Assembly: GCA_001599815.1 (NCBI GenBank)
Contig: BCIA01000002.1
Span: forward strand, 1,061,831-1,125,830
Length of the DNA: 64,000 bases
Direction: 5' to 3'
Source: Furcasterigmium furcatum
Taxonomy: Eukaryota > Ascomycota > Sordariomycetes > Glomerellales > Plectosphaerellaceae
Made by a program: the position numbers and the translations under genes. Positions 22,883 to 33,100 of the stretch are shown here, piece by piece. Under the pieces are notes generated by a model. The model was not told the DNA's origin. It saw nothing but the letters and a program-made list of their open reading frames with translations, and did not search any database. How positions within the stretch are numbered: position 1 is the stretch's first letter; every line of letters begins with the position of its first letter.

Positions 22883-24331
22883 ATGCCATTTGAGCCAACG
22901 GCTTACGGACCTGAGGCTGCGCCGCTCATCCATGACGTGTCAGGCGCTCGTTGGTCGCCAGTCCTCCGCCATGATTGCTCCTTTGACAATGAGGTTTTTG
23001 ACGAAGTCATGATGGATTTGGTCAGAAACCCGAACCTGAACTCTTCCTGGCTCTTCCGCGCGGATATCTTGTTCGATTCGGAAGAAGGAGTTGAGGCGGT
23101 GGGGGACAATCAGCCCCTGTCAGCGGGATTCAAGGACTTCCATGTCGAGAAGGCCCTCGTCCGCAAGATGATCCCAAGGAACACCAGGAGAGACAAACCC
23201 CTGGCTCAGACATGCTTGTTCTTGAGATCTGTGGAAGACCACAAGATCCGCTCCCTGGTAGTGTACCTCCCCCATGAGCACACTCCCGAGGACCTGCCCT
23301 ACTACCACCCGAAAGTCCGCGGTGTGGCACACCTCCATGAATGGGACGGCGAGGCCAGCCAGGGGAGCGTCTCCATCCACTACTTACTGTTCCAGGAGTC
23401 CGACTTCCAGGTCGACAGACTCCAGAGGACAGCACAGATGCTCCTCATGATCCTGCACAAGCACGGCACTGGGAAGAAGGCCGGCTACATCAAGCGGGTC
23501 AACCACGACGTTGTCGTTCCGCAAGCTAGGTTCCAGGACAGGTACACGGTGCTCAAGCTGAAGTATGCCAAGGATCTCGTGGAGGGCTGGTCAGAGGTCA
23601 CCGATCCCACGAAACACGTTTTTGAAGACCTGGGGATCGCCGCCTTCCTCATCGAACTCTGGGCAGACTTGTACAAGGACAAGCCGTTCCCGGGCTTCGT
23701 GGACATCGGCTGCGGGAATGGGCTCCTCGTCCACCTTCTCATAGAAGAGGGCTACTCCGGCTGGGGCTTCGATGCTCGAGCCCGCCGGTCCTGGGAGAAG
23801 TATGGGAAGCAGACACCTCAGGGGCAATCACTGCAGAAGCGGGTGCTTCTGCCGTCTTTCGTCTCCACATCCTCGAAAGAAGAACACGAGGGCGCTGACG
23901 AGACGCTATTTCATGATGGCCATTTCCCGAAGGGCACGTTTATCATCTCGAACCATGCCGACGAGCTGACCCCTTGGACGCCTATTCTGGCGACGCAGTC
24001 CGAGTCTCCTTTCATCAGCATACCGTGCTGCAGCCATGACCTCGGGGGCGCCAGGTACAGAGCGCCACCGCCGAGGGACAAGACCAAGTCGAGCTCGTCG
24101 TACTCGTCGCTGGTCGACTGGGTTGAGCGCATCGCGGAGGAGTGTGGCTGGGTTGTCGACACGGAGTTCCTCAGAATCCCAACCACCCGGAACATCGGCC
24201 TTGTTGGTCGGACGAGAACGAAGCCGGCGTCAGACATCGACCTCGACGCACTGGTCCGGAAATACGGAGGGACGCCGAATTACTACGACAATGCTGTCAA
24301 GTTGACCAAGATTCTACCGCGGGGACACTGA
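22883..24331 (+). CDS. TRM44: tRNA(Ser) Um44 2'-O-methyltransferase Trm44
   Basis: A single exon of 482 residues. An N-terminal block (SSWLFRADILFDSEE, then RKMIPRNTRRDKPLAQ) and the central SAM-binding motif FVDIGCGNGLLVHLL at about residues 271-285, followed by GYSGWGFDARARRSWEKY, match the AdoMet-dependent Trm44 family. The late motif IPCCSHDLGG is also characteristic. Trm44 methylates the 2'-OH of U44 in cytosolic tRNA-Ser and contributes to its stability. Length is within the range expected of fungal members. It converges on the aldo-keto reductase gene, with 133 bp between the stops. Confidence 0.92.
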   Translation: MPFEPTAYGPEAAPLIHDVSGARWSPVLRHDCSFDNEVFDEVMMDLVRNPNLNSSWLFRADILFDSEEGVEAVGDNQPLSAGFKDFHVEKALVRKMIPRNTRRDKPLAQTCLFLRSVEDHKIRSLVVYLPHEHTPEDLPYYHPKVRGVAHLHEWDGEASQGSVSIHYLLFQESDFQVDRLQRTAQMLLMILHKHGTGKKAGYIKRVNHDVVVPQARFQDRYTVLKLKYAKDLVEGWSEVTDPTKHVFEDLGIAAFLIELWADLYKDKPFPGFVDIGCGNGLLVHLLIEEGYSGWGFDARARRSWEKYGKQTPQGQSLQKRVLLPSFVSTSSKEEHEGADETLFHDGHFPKGTFIISNHADELTPWTPILATQSESPFISIPCCSHDLGGARYRAPPPRDKTKSSSSYSSLVDWVERIAEECGWVVDTEFLRIPTTRNIGLVGRTRTKPASDIDLDALVRKYGGTPNYYDNAVKLTKILPRGH

Positions 24332-24464
24332 AGCATGGCGGCAAATTGGCGATACAAGCTCTCGGCTTGAACACCCTGCTTTTCAAATTCTACAATGAAT
24401 ACATCATGCCAACAACGCACCCGTTCTCCGCCTCTTCATCCGAGGATCATGGCGCACTGCCGGA

Positions 24465-25780
24465 TTAGAACCTCATGATGACCTCGGCGGGCTTGTTGTC
24501 GAGAATCTCCTCAATCTCCTTCATGACCTCGTCGGTCAGCAGCTCAATGGCAGCCACGGCACGGACGTTCTCGTAGACCTGCGCGGGGCTGCTCGCGCCG
24601 GTGATGGCGGAGCTGACATTGGGGTTCTTGAGGACCCAGGCCAGGGCCAGGGTGCTTTGCTTGATGCCGAGGCGCTCGGCGACGGGGCCGAGCTTCCTGG
24701 CCTTGTCGACCCAGCCGTCGAACTGGGCCTTGGCCTCCTCGCGCTTCCAGTAGTCCTTAATGAACTGGATCTCGGAGCCGAAGCGGGAGTTCTCGGGGAT
24801 GCCGTCGTTGTACTTGCCGGAGAGGATGCCGGCGCGCATGGGGGAGAAGACGGTCAGGCCGAGGCCGACCTCGCGGTAGAGGTGGGCGTACTCGCCCTCG
24901 ACCTTCTTGCGCTCGAGGGCGTTGTAGGCGGGCTGCTCCATGATGGGGCCGATGAGGCCGAGCTTGTCGGCGTAGCGCCAGGCCTGGGCGATCTCGTCGG
25001 CGTTCCACTCGGAGGTGCCCCAGTAGAAGGCCTTGCCGGCGTTGATGACGTGGTTGAAGGCGCGGACGGTCTCCTCAATGGGAGTGTGGCGGTCGGGGCT
25101 GGGGGCCTGTGAGCTTCGTGGGAGGATACCTGGGGAGAGAGGGTGGGCTTACCGGTGGGCATAGACAAGGTCGACGTAGGGGAGGCCGAGTCTCTCGAGG
25201 GAAGCGTCGAGGCCCTCGATGATGTGCTTGCGGGAGAGGCCCTTGTTGTTGACCTCGTTGTCGCCGTTGGCCTGGCCCCAGTTGATCTGATGGCAGGGTT
25301 AGCGACTGCTCCAGAGAGAGACGATCAACCGATTCAATGAGTGCGCACCTTGGTGGAGATGACCAAGTCGTTCCTCTTCCAGCCATACTTGCGGATGGCC
25401 TCGCCCATGACTGCTCTCCGTTAGCTCCAGCGTGGTACCTAGAAGTCCAAGTCCAGACTCACCCCTCTCGCTCTCACCGCCCTCGTAACCCTCGGCGGTG
25501 TCGAAGAAGTTGACGCCACTATCATAGGCGGCCTTCATGCAGGCAAAGGTGCCCTCTGCTCAGGAGTCAGCACAGTCGGGGCACCAGGTTCCAGGGGCTC
25601 GCTGCCGTACCTCTGTCGACGTGACCGCCGTATGTGAGCCCTAGAAGGAGTCAGCAAAGTGCGTCGTTGCGGATGAACCCTTGGCAACTCACATCCTCCG
25701 AGAGAAATGGCGCTGACCTGAAGACCGGAGCGGCCCAGGAAGCGGTACTGCATGGGGGGGAGATCCTCAGGCTTAGACAT
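24465..25780 (-). CDS. Aldo-keto reductase related to voltage-gated K+ channel beta subunits (AKR6 type)
   Basis: Six exons: 25780-25693, 25640-25611 (only 30 nt), 25555-25463, 25410-25349, 25286-25153 and 25098-24465, totalling 346 residues. The reading across every junction restores the AKR barrel. Motifs are YRFLGRSGLQVSAISLGGW, NFFDTAEGYEGGESE with the catalytic Asp/Tyr, LVISTKINWG with the catalytic Lys, YVDLVYAHRPD with the active-site His, and the NADP-binding C-terminus (TLALAWVLKNPNVSSAITGAS). This resembles Kv-beta/AKR6 proteins more than AKR1. The substrate is unknown; NADPH-dependent carbonyl reduction is expected. A TATA-like box lies about 100 nt upstream. Confidence 0.92.
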
Positions 25781-25882
25781 GGTGGTAGATGAGAGAATTG
25801 CGGTCTGTCTCGGGTAGTGAAGGGTTGAGTTTGAGTTGGCAGAGAAAGAAGCAGAACGAGGCCGAGTCGATCTTCTTATACT

Positions 25883-25890
25883 TATTTATA
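25883..25890 (-). promoter_or_regulatory. TATA-like box of the aldo-keto reductase gene
   Basis: TATAAATA on the - strand, about 100 nt upstream of the ATG at 25780 and within an AT-rich patch. Placement fits a fungal core promoter. Confidence 0.5.
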
Positions 25891-27179
25891 GTCCTCTACG
25901 CCGGGGGAGATACCAGGAATCTGGTTCTGTCAGTTAGCCTGATCGCATCATCCGGCAGCAAGTCGCTGGCGTCCCTCGGGGCCAAGTTTAGCCCCTCATC
26001 AACTCCCCCCTGTCTGTATTCACAGCGATTCATTGTCCAATCGCTGGCCGGGCCCTGGACACTTGCCCCGCGATTCCGAAGTGGCTTTGTTAAGCCATCG
26101 AGCATCTCGACAGGGGTCCGTCCTTTTCCCTCCAGACAAAGATGAGAGCTCAGAGCTCATTCGCGCTCCTCGGCATATTAATGGGCGATAAATCTCTCGG
26201 TGTGACTCATGCTAGTCTGTTGAATCCCAGCAAAATTCATTGGACCTCTCAAGTTGCGAGAGGTTCAGGATTCGAAAGCTGTGCAGCTTGAGCTCCGTGT
26301 CAAACATCCGTCGGGTCAGGGGTGATGCGGGGCAAAAACGTCCAATCCATCGCGGTTCCCCGCCAACCCGCTTCCCCCTTTGCTGACTAACGCTGCTCGA
26401 CGACATTCAACGCAACGGACTTGCATGTTTCCTGCAAACGCTCAACATCGGGAGGGCAGATGGGCTCCGAGACATCACTTCCTCAATCAACATGGGTGGA
26501 CAAGAACATCCGCCTCCTGAGTCTGTCAGCACCCGGCCATGCATGTCTGAGGCCGGCCCTTAACCCCTGAGGGTGAAGGATGGAAGCCTAGATGGACCGG
26601 ATTGAGAATCTAACGGCTGCACTCGTAGCGGTATCAGTCCAGGGCGAAGAAGTTTTGCAGGGCTTGATATATGTCAAATTGATGTACTCGGAGAGGCTGG
26701 CGTGAGTGGCAAACGGGTTGCTAACGCAATGGCTGCCGTTGCCGAGATGCCTGACTTGCCGGCAAGTCCTTCCAGGCGCGAGGGTGTTCGTTGATGGACA
26801 GTTTCGTTCATGTTCCCGTCAATATTTCTGAAGTGGATTCTGCCAGTGACGGAATCGAGTCTACGGGTACGTTGCATGGTTTGATGGGACCAAATCTGCT
26901 GGCAGCCGCTGGTTGAGGCTTCCAGGTTGCCTCAGGGACTACATATTTGCCTGGTTGGTACCGAGGTTGGAACTGGCACAAATTCCGAGGTAGAAAGATG
27001 TACACAGTATGGGCCTTGTAAGTAGCGCCTTGCCCAAGCTGCAGCTTCCCTTCCAGGTGCACTTTCCTGAAGGAAACTGTGCCCTGGCATCTAAGGCTCC
27101 TTCCTCCCCTGATGTTGCCTGTGTCCCTTCGTACCTTCCCAGGCTGATGCCACTCTCCTAAGGAACTGCCCCCCTTCCA

Positions 27180-27185
27180 TATAAA
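27180..27185 (+). promoter_or_regulatory. TATA-like box of the zinc-knuckle gene
   Basis: TATAAA about 200 nt upstream of the ATG at 27387, followed by a C/T-rich leader. It is consistent with a strongly expressed gene. Confidence 0.5.
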
Positions 27186-27386
27186 GTGCTCCCACTCCAA
27201 CGCAAACCTTTCCATCCTTTCTCCTTCAACCCCACCCATCCCAACTTTCGTACCTACCGACAGAGATCTCCAAGTCTCCGTCTGTTCTCTCCAGCCTTTC
27301 TTTCAACGGCGCCATATCCGTTGATTCCTTTCCTCGACAAATCTTTTACCTTTCCCACCCCCGGTATCACCTGCAATTCAGACATC

Positions 27387-29178
27387 ATGGCTGACTGGGG
27401 TTCCGGTGGCACCAACTACAACGGCGGCGGCGGTGGCGGCGGCTCTGAGTGGGACACTCAGCCTGCTGGTGCTTCTGCCACATACAACGACTTCGAGGCC
27501 TCCAGCAACAACGGTTTCGGCGCCCAGGGCGGCCCTGATTACGATGCCCGCTCTGACCGCTCCGGCGGCGGCCGTGGCGACGATGATCGTGCTTGCCACC
27601 ACTGCGGCCAGACTGGGTATGTCTCCCAAGAAAAGCGACTGGGTTTCCACCACTAATCACAAATGCAGTCACATGAGGGCCGAATGCCCTGAAAAGCCTC
27701 CCATGGTTTGCAACGGCTGCCAGCAGCCCGGACACATGCGCAGGGACTGCCCCGACGCTCCCCCCATGACCTGCAACATCTGCGGTGACCCTGGCCACAT
27801 GCGTAGGGACTGCCCCGACAAGCCACTCGAGCTCTGCCGCAACTGCGGCGAGGAAGGTACGTCTTACCCTTTTCTTTTCTTCTTTTTCATGATTTGGCCC
27901 TCTGACAACAATCTCTAGGCCATACGTCTGCCGCTTGTGAGAACGAGCGCCGCGCCATTGATCGCAGTGCGGTTCCCGACGTCCCTGAGGACCAGATCTG
28001 GGTGGATGTCAAGGAAGCCATCATGGACCGTGATGCCATCGAACTCAAGGACTCCCTGACCAAGCTTTTCAAGCAGCAACCTGAGATGACCTACCTTCAG
28101 CTTGAGAACACCTTTCGCGAGAAAGGCCTGAAGGTCTGGATCATTGCCATGGAGCGAAACATCAACCCGTCGATGCTGCTCATGGACCTCCAGGGCAACC
28201 TCAACAAGCAGTGGGCCATCAGCTACCGCTTCTCGCCCAAGGCCGACCGTCCCAAGGATTTTGACGCCTGGCCCAAGTCTCTCGAGGAGAACATGGAGCG
28301 TCTTGCCGATGCTGGTGAACCCGTTCCCAACCACCGCCCCCGTTGCCTCAACTGCAAGGAGCTGGGTCACATTGCCAAGAACTGCACCATGGAGAAGATT
28401 GAGCCTGCCGATAAGGCCACTATTCGCTGCTACAACTGTGACAGCGAGGGCCACCGTGTCCGCGATTGTGAGTCTCACAGCTGGATGGACATAAGGAACT
28501 CGACACTGATTCTGGACTTACAGGCCCCATCCCTCGCAAGGACCGCTTCGCCTGCCGCAACTGTGGCCAGAGCGGCCACAAGGCCACCGAGTGCACCGAG
28601 CCTCGTAATGCCGACAACGTCGAATGCAACAAGTGCCATGAGAGTATGTCCACACTCTGTTCGGCGACGGAGTGTACTCTTGCTGACAATTCCTAGTGGG
28701 CCACTTCTCTCGCGATTGCCCCCAGGGAGGCGGCGGTGATCGCACTTGCCGCAACTGTGGTGAGGAGGGCCACATTGCCCGTGAGTGCCCTGAGCCTCGC
28801 AAGATCATCTGCCGCAACTGTGACGAGGAGGGTCACATGTCCCACGATTGCGAAAAGCCCCGTCGCATGCAGTGCCGCAACTGTGATGAGTACGGTCACT
28901 CCTCTCGCGAGTGCCCCCTGCCGGAGGACTGTAAGTTCATCCCCATACAAGTTGGATGCAGGTTGACTGACAGGATCGTAGTGTCCAAATTCAAGTGCAA
29001 CAACTGCGGCGAGATGGGTCACAAGAAGATGCAATGCACCAACCCGACTCAGGGTGATGTTGACGGCGGCGGCGGCTATGGCCACGGCGGCAACGACGGT
29101 GGCTTCGGCAACGCTGGTGACAATGAAGGCTTTGGCAACGCTGGAGGCTCCGGCAACACCGACGGCATGTCTTGGTAA
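27387..29178 (+). CDS. Nucleic-acid-binding protein with twelve CCHC zinc knuckles
   Basis: Six exons: 27387-27616, 27669-27856, 27919-28467, 28524-28643, 28697-28930 and 28982-29178, giving 505 residues. A Gly/Asn-rich start is followed by four CCHC knuckles (C-x2-C-x4-H-x4-C). Then comes a region of about 150 residues without knuckles (from DQIWVDVKEA to the Pro-rich linker), eight further knuckles, and a Gly/Asn/Asp-rich tail. Knuckles of this CNBP/Gis2/Byr3 type bind single-stranded RNA or DNA. The central segment is not part of those short proteins; fungal proteins of this layout are often labelled MSL5/BBP-like splicing factors on the knuckles alone, but no KH domain is visible. An RNA-binding role is a reasonable inference; the exact process is open. 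Confidence 0.9.
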
Positions 29179-30127
29179 AACGCCAAGCCTCCTCTTCTTA
29201 TCGTGCATAACTACCTTGGTGCGGTGGCCATGTTTGACCCTCGTTGGGGTGGTATGTGCTTCGGGAGATCTGGTGTGTATCGAGAGGGAGATGTCGCTTG
29301 CTAGTCAGGGAATCATGCATGGTCGGTTCTGAGACAGAGTGGACGAGAATTCTCAGAAGGTATTCGAAGGCAGAGGTTGGTCATGAAGGACGGCGGTCTA
29401 CACTTCTATATTACCGCAGATAGATGAGCCACCCAGACGAATCCTCAGTTACCCCTTCAACCGAGCGAGGTCGTGATAGTTGGCTTGTTTTTTGCGTGCA
29501 TCTAGGCGATTCTCGGGGACCTTGGAGGCGTCAAGGTCTGCAGCAGCATCCTCAGATCGGCAGTGAGGATTACTATGGCAGAGCTGCAGGCGACTATGAG
29601 CAAATGTCATTGCTTCCTTCGGGAACCGAAATGGGGGCCATGAGGTTAGGCCCCCAGATCACACATCACCACCCGAAGTAACCGAGCATCACAGAAGAGA
29701 GGCTACACAGAATCTGAATCAAAAACCTAGGCTGGCCACCGGGCCGCAGCCTACTCGTTCCTTTTATTTCGATGATATGATCGCCTGCCCAGAACCTTCT
29801 ACATAGTCGGGTCGGGGTACGCAGATGTTGAGTAACCCCTGACCCTTCTCCACGATAATAAACAGAACGAAAAGGGGGGCTGTTCGCCAAACCCCTGAGA
29901 ATGTAACAATGACAGCGGAGATGCGTACTACATCGTCATGAATCTGGCAGTGGGTATGTGTCTGCGGGATTGATGAAGAGAGAAGAGGAAATATGTGCAG
30001 GAAATGGTGTCCAGATCGGCCCGGCTAGATTACAAGAGATCCCAGTAAGAAAGTCGTCGGATGGTCGGTGTAGATCGTTCATTGAGAGATGGGAAGTGTC
30101 GTCGTAGGACTCGTCAAGTGGTTGCGC
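29179..30127. other. Convergent 3' flanks, no gene seen
   Basis: About 950 bp between the stops of the zinc-knuckle gene and the 1361-residue gene on the opposite strand. It presumably contains both 3' UTRs; no ORF with supporting features was found. Confidence 0.6.
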
Positions 30128-33100
30128 CTAGGCAATCGCGGAACGCTTGCGGCGGCTGAAGACCTTGGAGAAAGGCCTGCTGGAGGAGCTCTCCTCTTCG
30201 CGCGGGGAATAAGCGACTGGGGCGCTGTTCATGCCAGGTGGCGGCTCGGAGTCGCGGAGGAAAGAAGCAAGGTCGCTTGTACGGCTCGTTTGCGAGACAG
30301 CGTCGCGGGGTTCGAATCTCTTCATCGGCACACGGCCGCTGCTTGAAGCCTGCGTCGCAGGGCGACTCGAAGGGCCGGTCGCGTCAAAGCCGCCAGGCAC
30401 ATTGACCTGGATGGGGACGAAGCCACGGCTGCCTCCGTAGGTGGTGTTGATGGACTGCGAGGCCGAGTTCTTCCTGTTAAGGCTGGGGGCCTGCTGGCTG
30501 TGGCTGCTGCTGAGGCCACGGGAGAAGCGGCCGATGAGGCTGGGAGCGCTGAGCTTCTTCTTCGGCCTGTTCTCCGGGATGACCTGAGGAGCTGGTGGCT
30601 CTGGCGGCGGCTCATAGTTTCGAAGGAACTCTGCCAAGCTCTCCTCCTTCTTCGGCGGAGGCTTGGGTGCCGCGTCAAACAGGTCATCGTCTTCTTCGTC
30701 GCTGAAGTCAATGGCATAAGGATCCTTGACGCGCCTTCTTGTGCGTTTGGGCATCATGTCTTCCTCGTCAATAACTCCATTCTGCCTCGAGTTTTTAAGC
30801 AACGCGCTCTGCGAGTTGGCGGAAGACTGGATGGAGGGCATGGTGACATCGGTTGCGTTGGTGGATGCTTGGCTGTAACGGATGTCGGGGAGGCTGGCGT
30901 CGACCGCCTTACCGCCGACGGCACCGCTCATCTGATCCGAGTCCATAGTGGATCGGAAAGGAGCAACGTGGCGCGGAATGCGCGGGTTCGTTGAGTTCTG
31001 GGGGCCTCTCCGGATGAAGTCGATCAGATCGGAATTGTCCTCCCTATTGTCGACCGCAGCGTCCCTAGCTTGGAGGCGATTCCGGTTGCTGCTCAGTCCG
31101 CTCCTCTTCGAGTCAATGCTGGCCTTCACCGGCTGAGGTTGGCTGCTGATATTGCGGATAGGGGTAGGCCCATTCTCGGCGGCAGGTCCAGTCGAGCGGA
31201 TGAAGTCGGCGAAATCGAGCACAGATTCACGAGCGACACGAGCATCTCTGGCCTGAGGTCCGCCAGAACGGCCAGTCGAAGGGGAGGCGTTGGGCGGCGC
31301 GCGAGGGATGTAGCCCTTCGGCTGTGGCACGGGGTGGGATGAGAGGCCGGTCGTCCGGCTGACGGAACCAGCCCGCTTGACTGCCGCACTCGAACTGGAG
31401 TGAGACCGGTCACTGCTGCCGCGGGCCTCATCACTTCCCCTGGACTTGGGCCCCACCACTGGGCTGTTCTGGGCTGAGCGGCCGGGCTTGACGTCGCGCA
31501 TGTTTTCTGGTGTCAGAGTGTACTGAATCGTTTCGTCGCTCTGGATGAGCTCCTCGAAGTTGCGGGCAACGTGGTCGTTGGCACGCGACGAGCCTTTGCT
31601 ATCCTCAGATGTCCTCACTGGTCGAATTCTGCCAGCGGCAGAGGATCCAGACGATCCCGAAGTGTGAAGCTGTCTGCGCTCCGCGGAGTCACGCCCAGGG
31701 GACTGGCGCTCGACGGAAACCACGCCGATGCTCTTCGAATTGTCGGGGGATGCCGAAGAGGGGCGCTTCTCAAATTTTTCTTGGCGAGTCACAGGCGACT
31801 TTCCAGGCGTTGACGGCGCCACAAACTGTCCAGAGGAGGTAGTGGTATTGAGAATTGTCACTTTCGTCGACTGTGGCGGGTGCTCCATGCGAGGAGAGCC
31901 GGGCTGGCGGACGGCAGACCCAAAGATGGGCAGGTCGATCTCATCCTCGGATCGCTCCTCGGCAAGATCAGTGTTGATAGGGGCGACGGGCTTGTTCCTA
32001 GGCATGGAATTCGTCCGAGAAGACCTTGATTGAGCTGGAACGAAGGCTGCTCGTTCGTTGGTTTCGGAAACTGCCTGGTCGGCACCAGACCTGCGCGCGA
32101 TCTTGTCGACAGGGGAGCCTGATGCCGATACGGCAGGAACGCTCCGTGCTGGAAGTTCAGTCGAAAGAGCCAGGCCCTTCGCCTCCTCGGGGATTGGTGG
32201 AGTTTGTAGCCCGTTGCTGGCCCTCGAGAAGCTGGCTGCACGGATTCTCTCGGCACCTTCCGCAGACGGGGTTCTGGACCGGTTGCTGCTGGGCCCAACG
32301 ATCGGGCTTCTTGGTCCGACAACATCAATCACCCTGGCCGAATGCACGCTAGACGTTCGCTGAGGGATGTTTGTGTTGATGGGGGGAGTCCTGGAAGCCT
32401 CCGAAATCACAGGAGAACTGCGGCCGGTGATCGATACCCTTGCCGAGGTCATGATCTGAGGCTCCTCGTCGAAGTCGTCGATCTCGCCGGTATGATCCTC
32501 AGGAGCGGCCGAATCCGCCTTCTTCTGACTCAGGGTCTCTGTTGGTTGGGCCTCCGGAGCAACCTGCTCTGCCTCCTTTGTGCTCCCAGATGCCTCAGAG
32601 ATGACCTCTGGGACACCGACAGCAGCAACGCTCATCAGCTGTGATGCGCGCTTTGACTTGCGCTTCGAGCTGCGTCGTTTGATTTCCGGGGCTTCCTCCT
32701 GAACTTCCTCAATCTTGGGCATCTCTTCCGGAGACTTCGGGGTATCAGGGTTTGGGGTCTCGGCAATTTGCTCGGCGACCATCTCCTTCTCCGCATCTGC
32801 AGGCTGAGCTTCGTCGGCGGCGGGAGCCTCGATTCTGGGGCGCTTGGCGTCGCGTCGAACGGTGGATGAGAAGACATTGGGCAAGGAGCTGGAGCGCTTC
32901 CGAGACGAGGGCTTGATGGGGCTAAGAGGAGGCGTGGGGAGAGCGGTGAAAATGGGCCCAGAGAGGATCACCAGGCTCTTGGGCCTCGATGGACGGTGAT
33001 CTGCCTCTCCTTCGTCGTCGTCCTCGGCATCGCTGTAAGACACAAGACCTGGGACCTCAATCTCCTCAATGTCGCGGTCATCCACTGGCAGTGGCACGTT

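Larger units (their letters stand above)
25781..27386. other. Divergent intergenic region between the aldo-keto reductase and zinc-knuckle genes
   Basis: About 1.6 kb with no supportable gene. It holds the promoters of both flanking genes; each has a TATA-like box (listed separately). The 200 nt before 27387 are C/T-rich on the + strand, as in a typical fungal leader. The middle part shows nothing recognisable. Confidence 0.6.
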
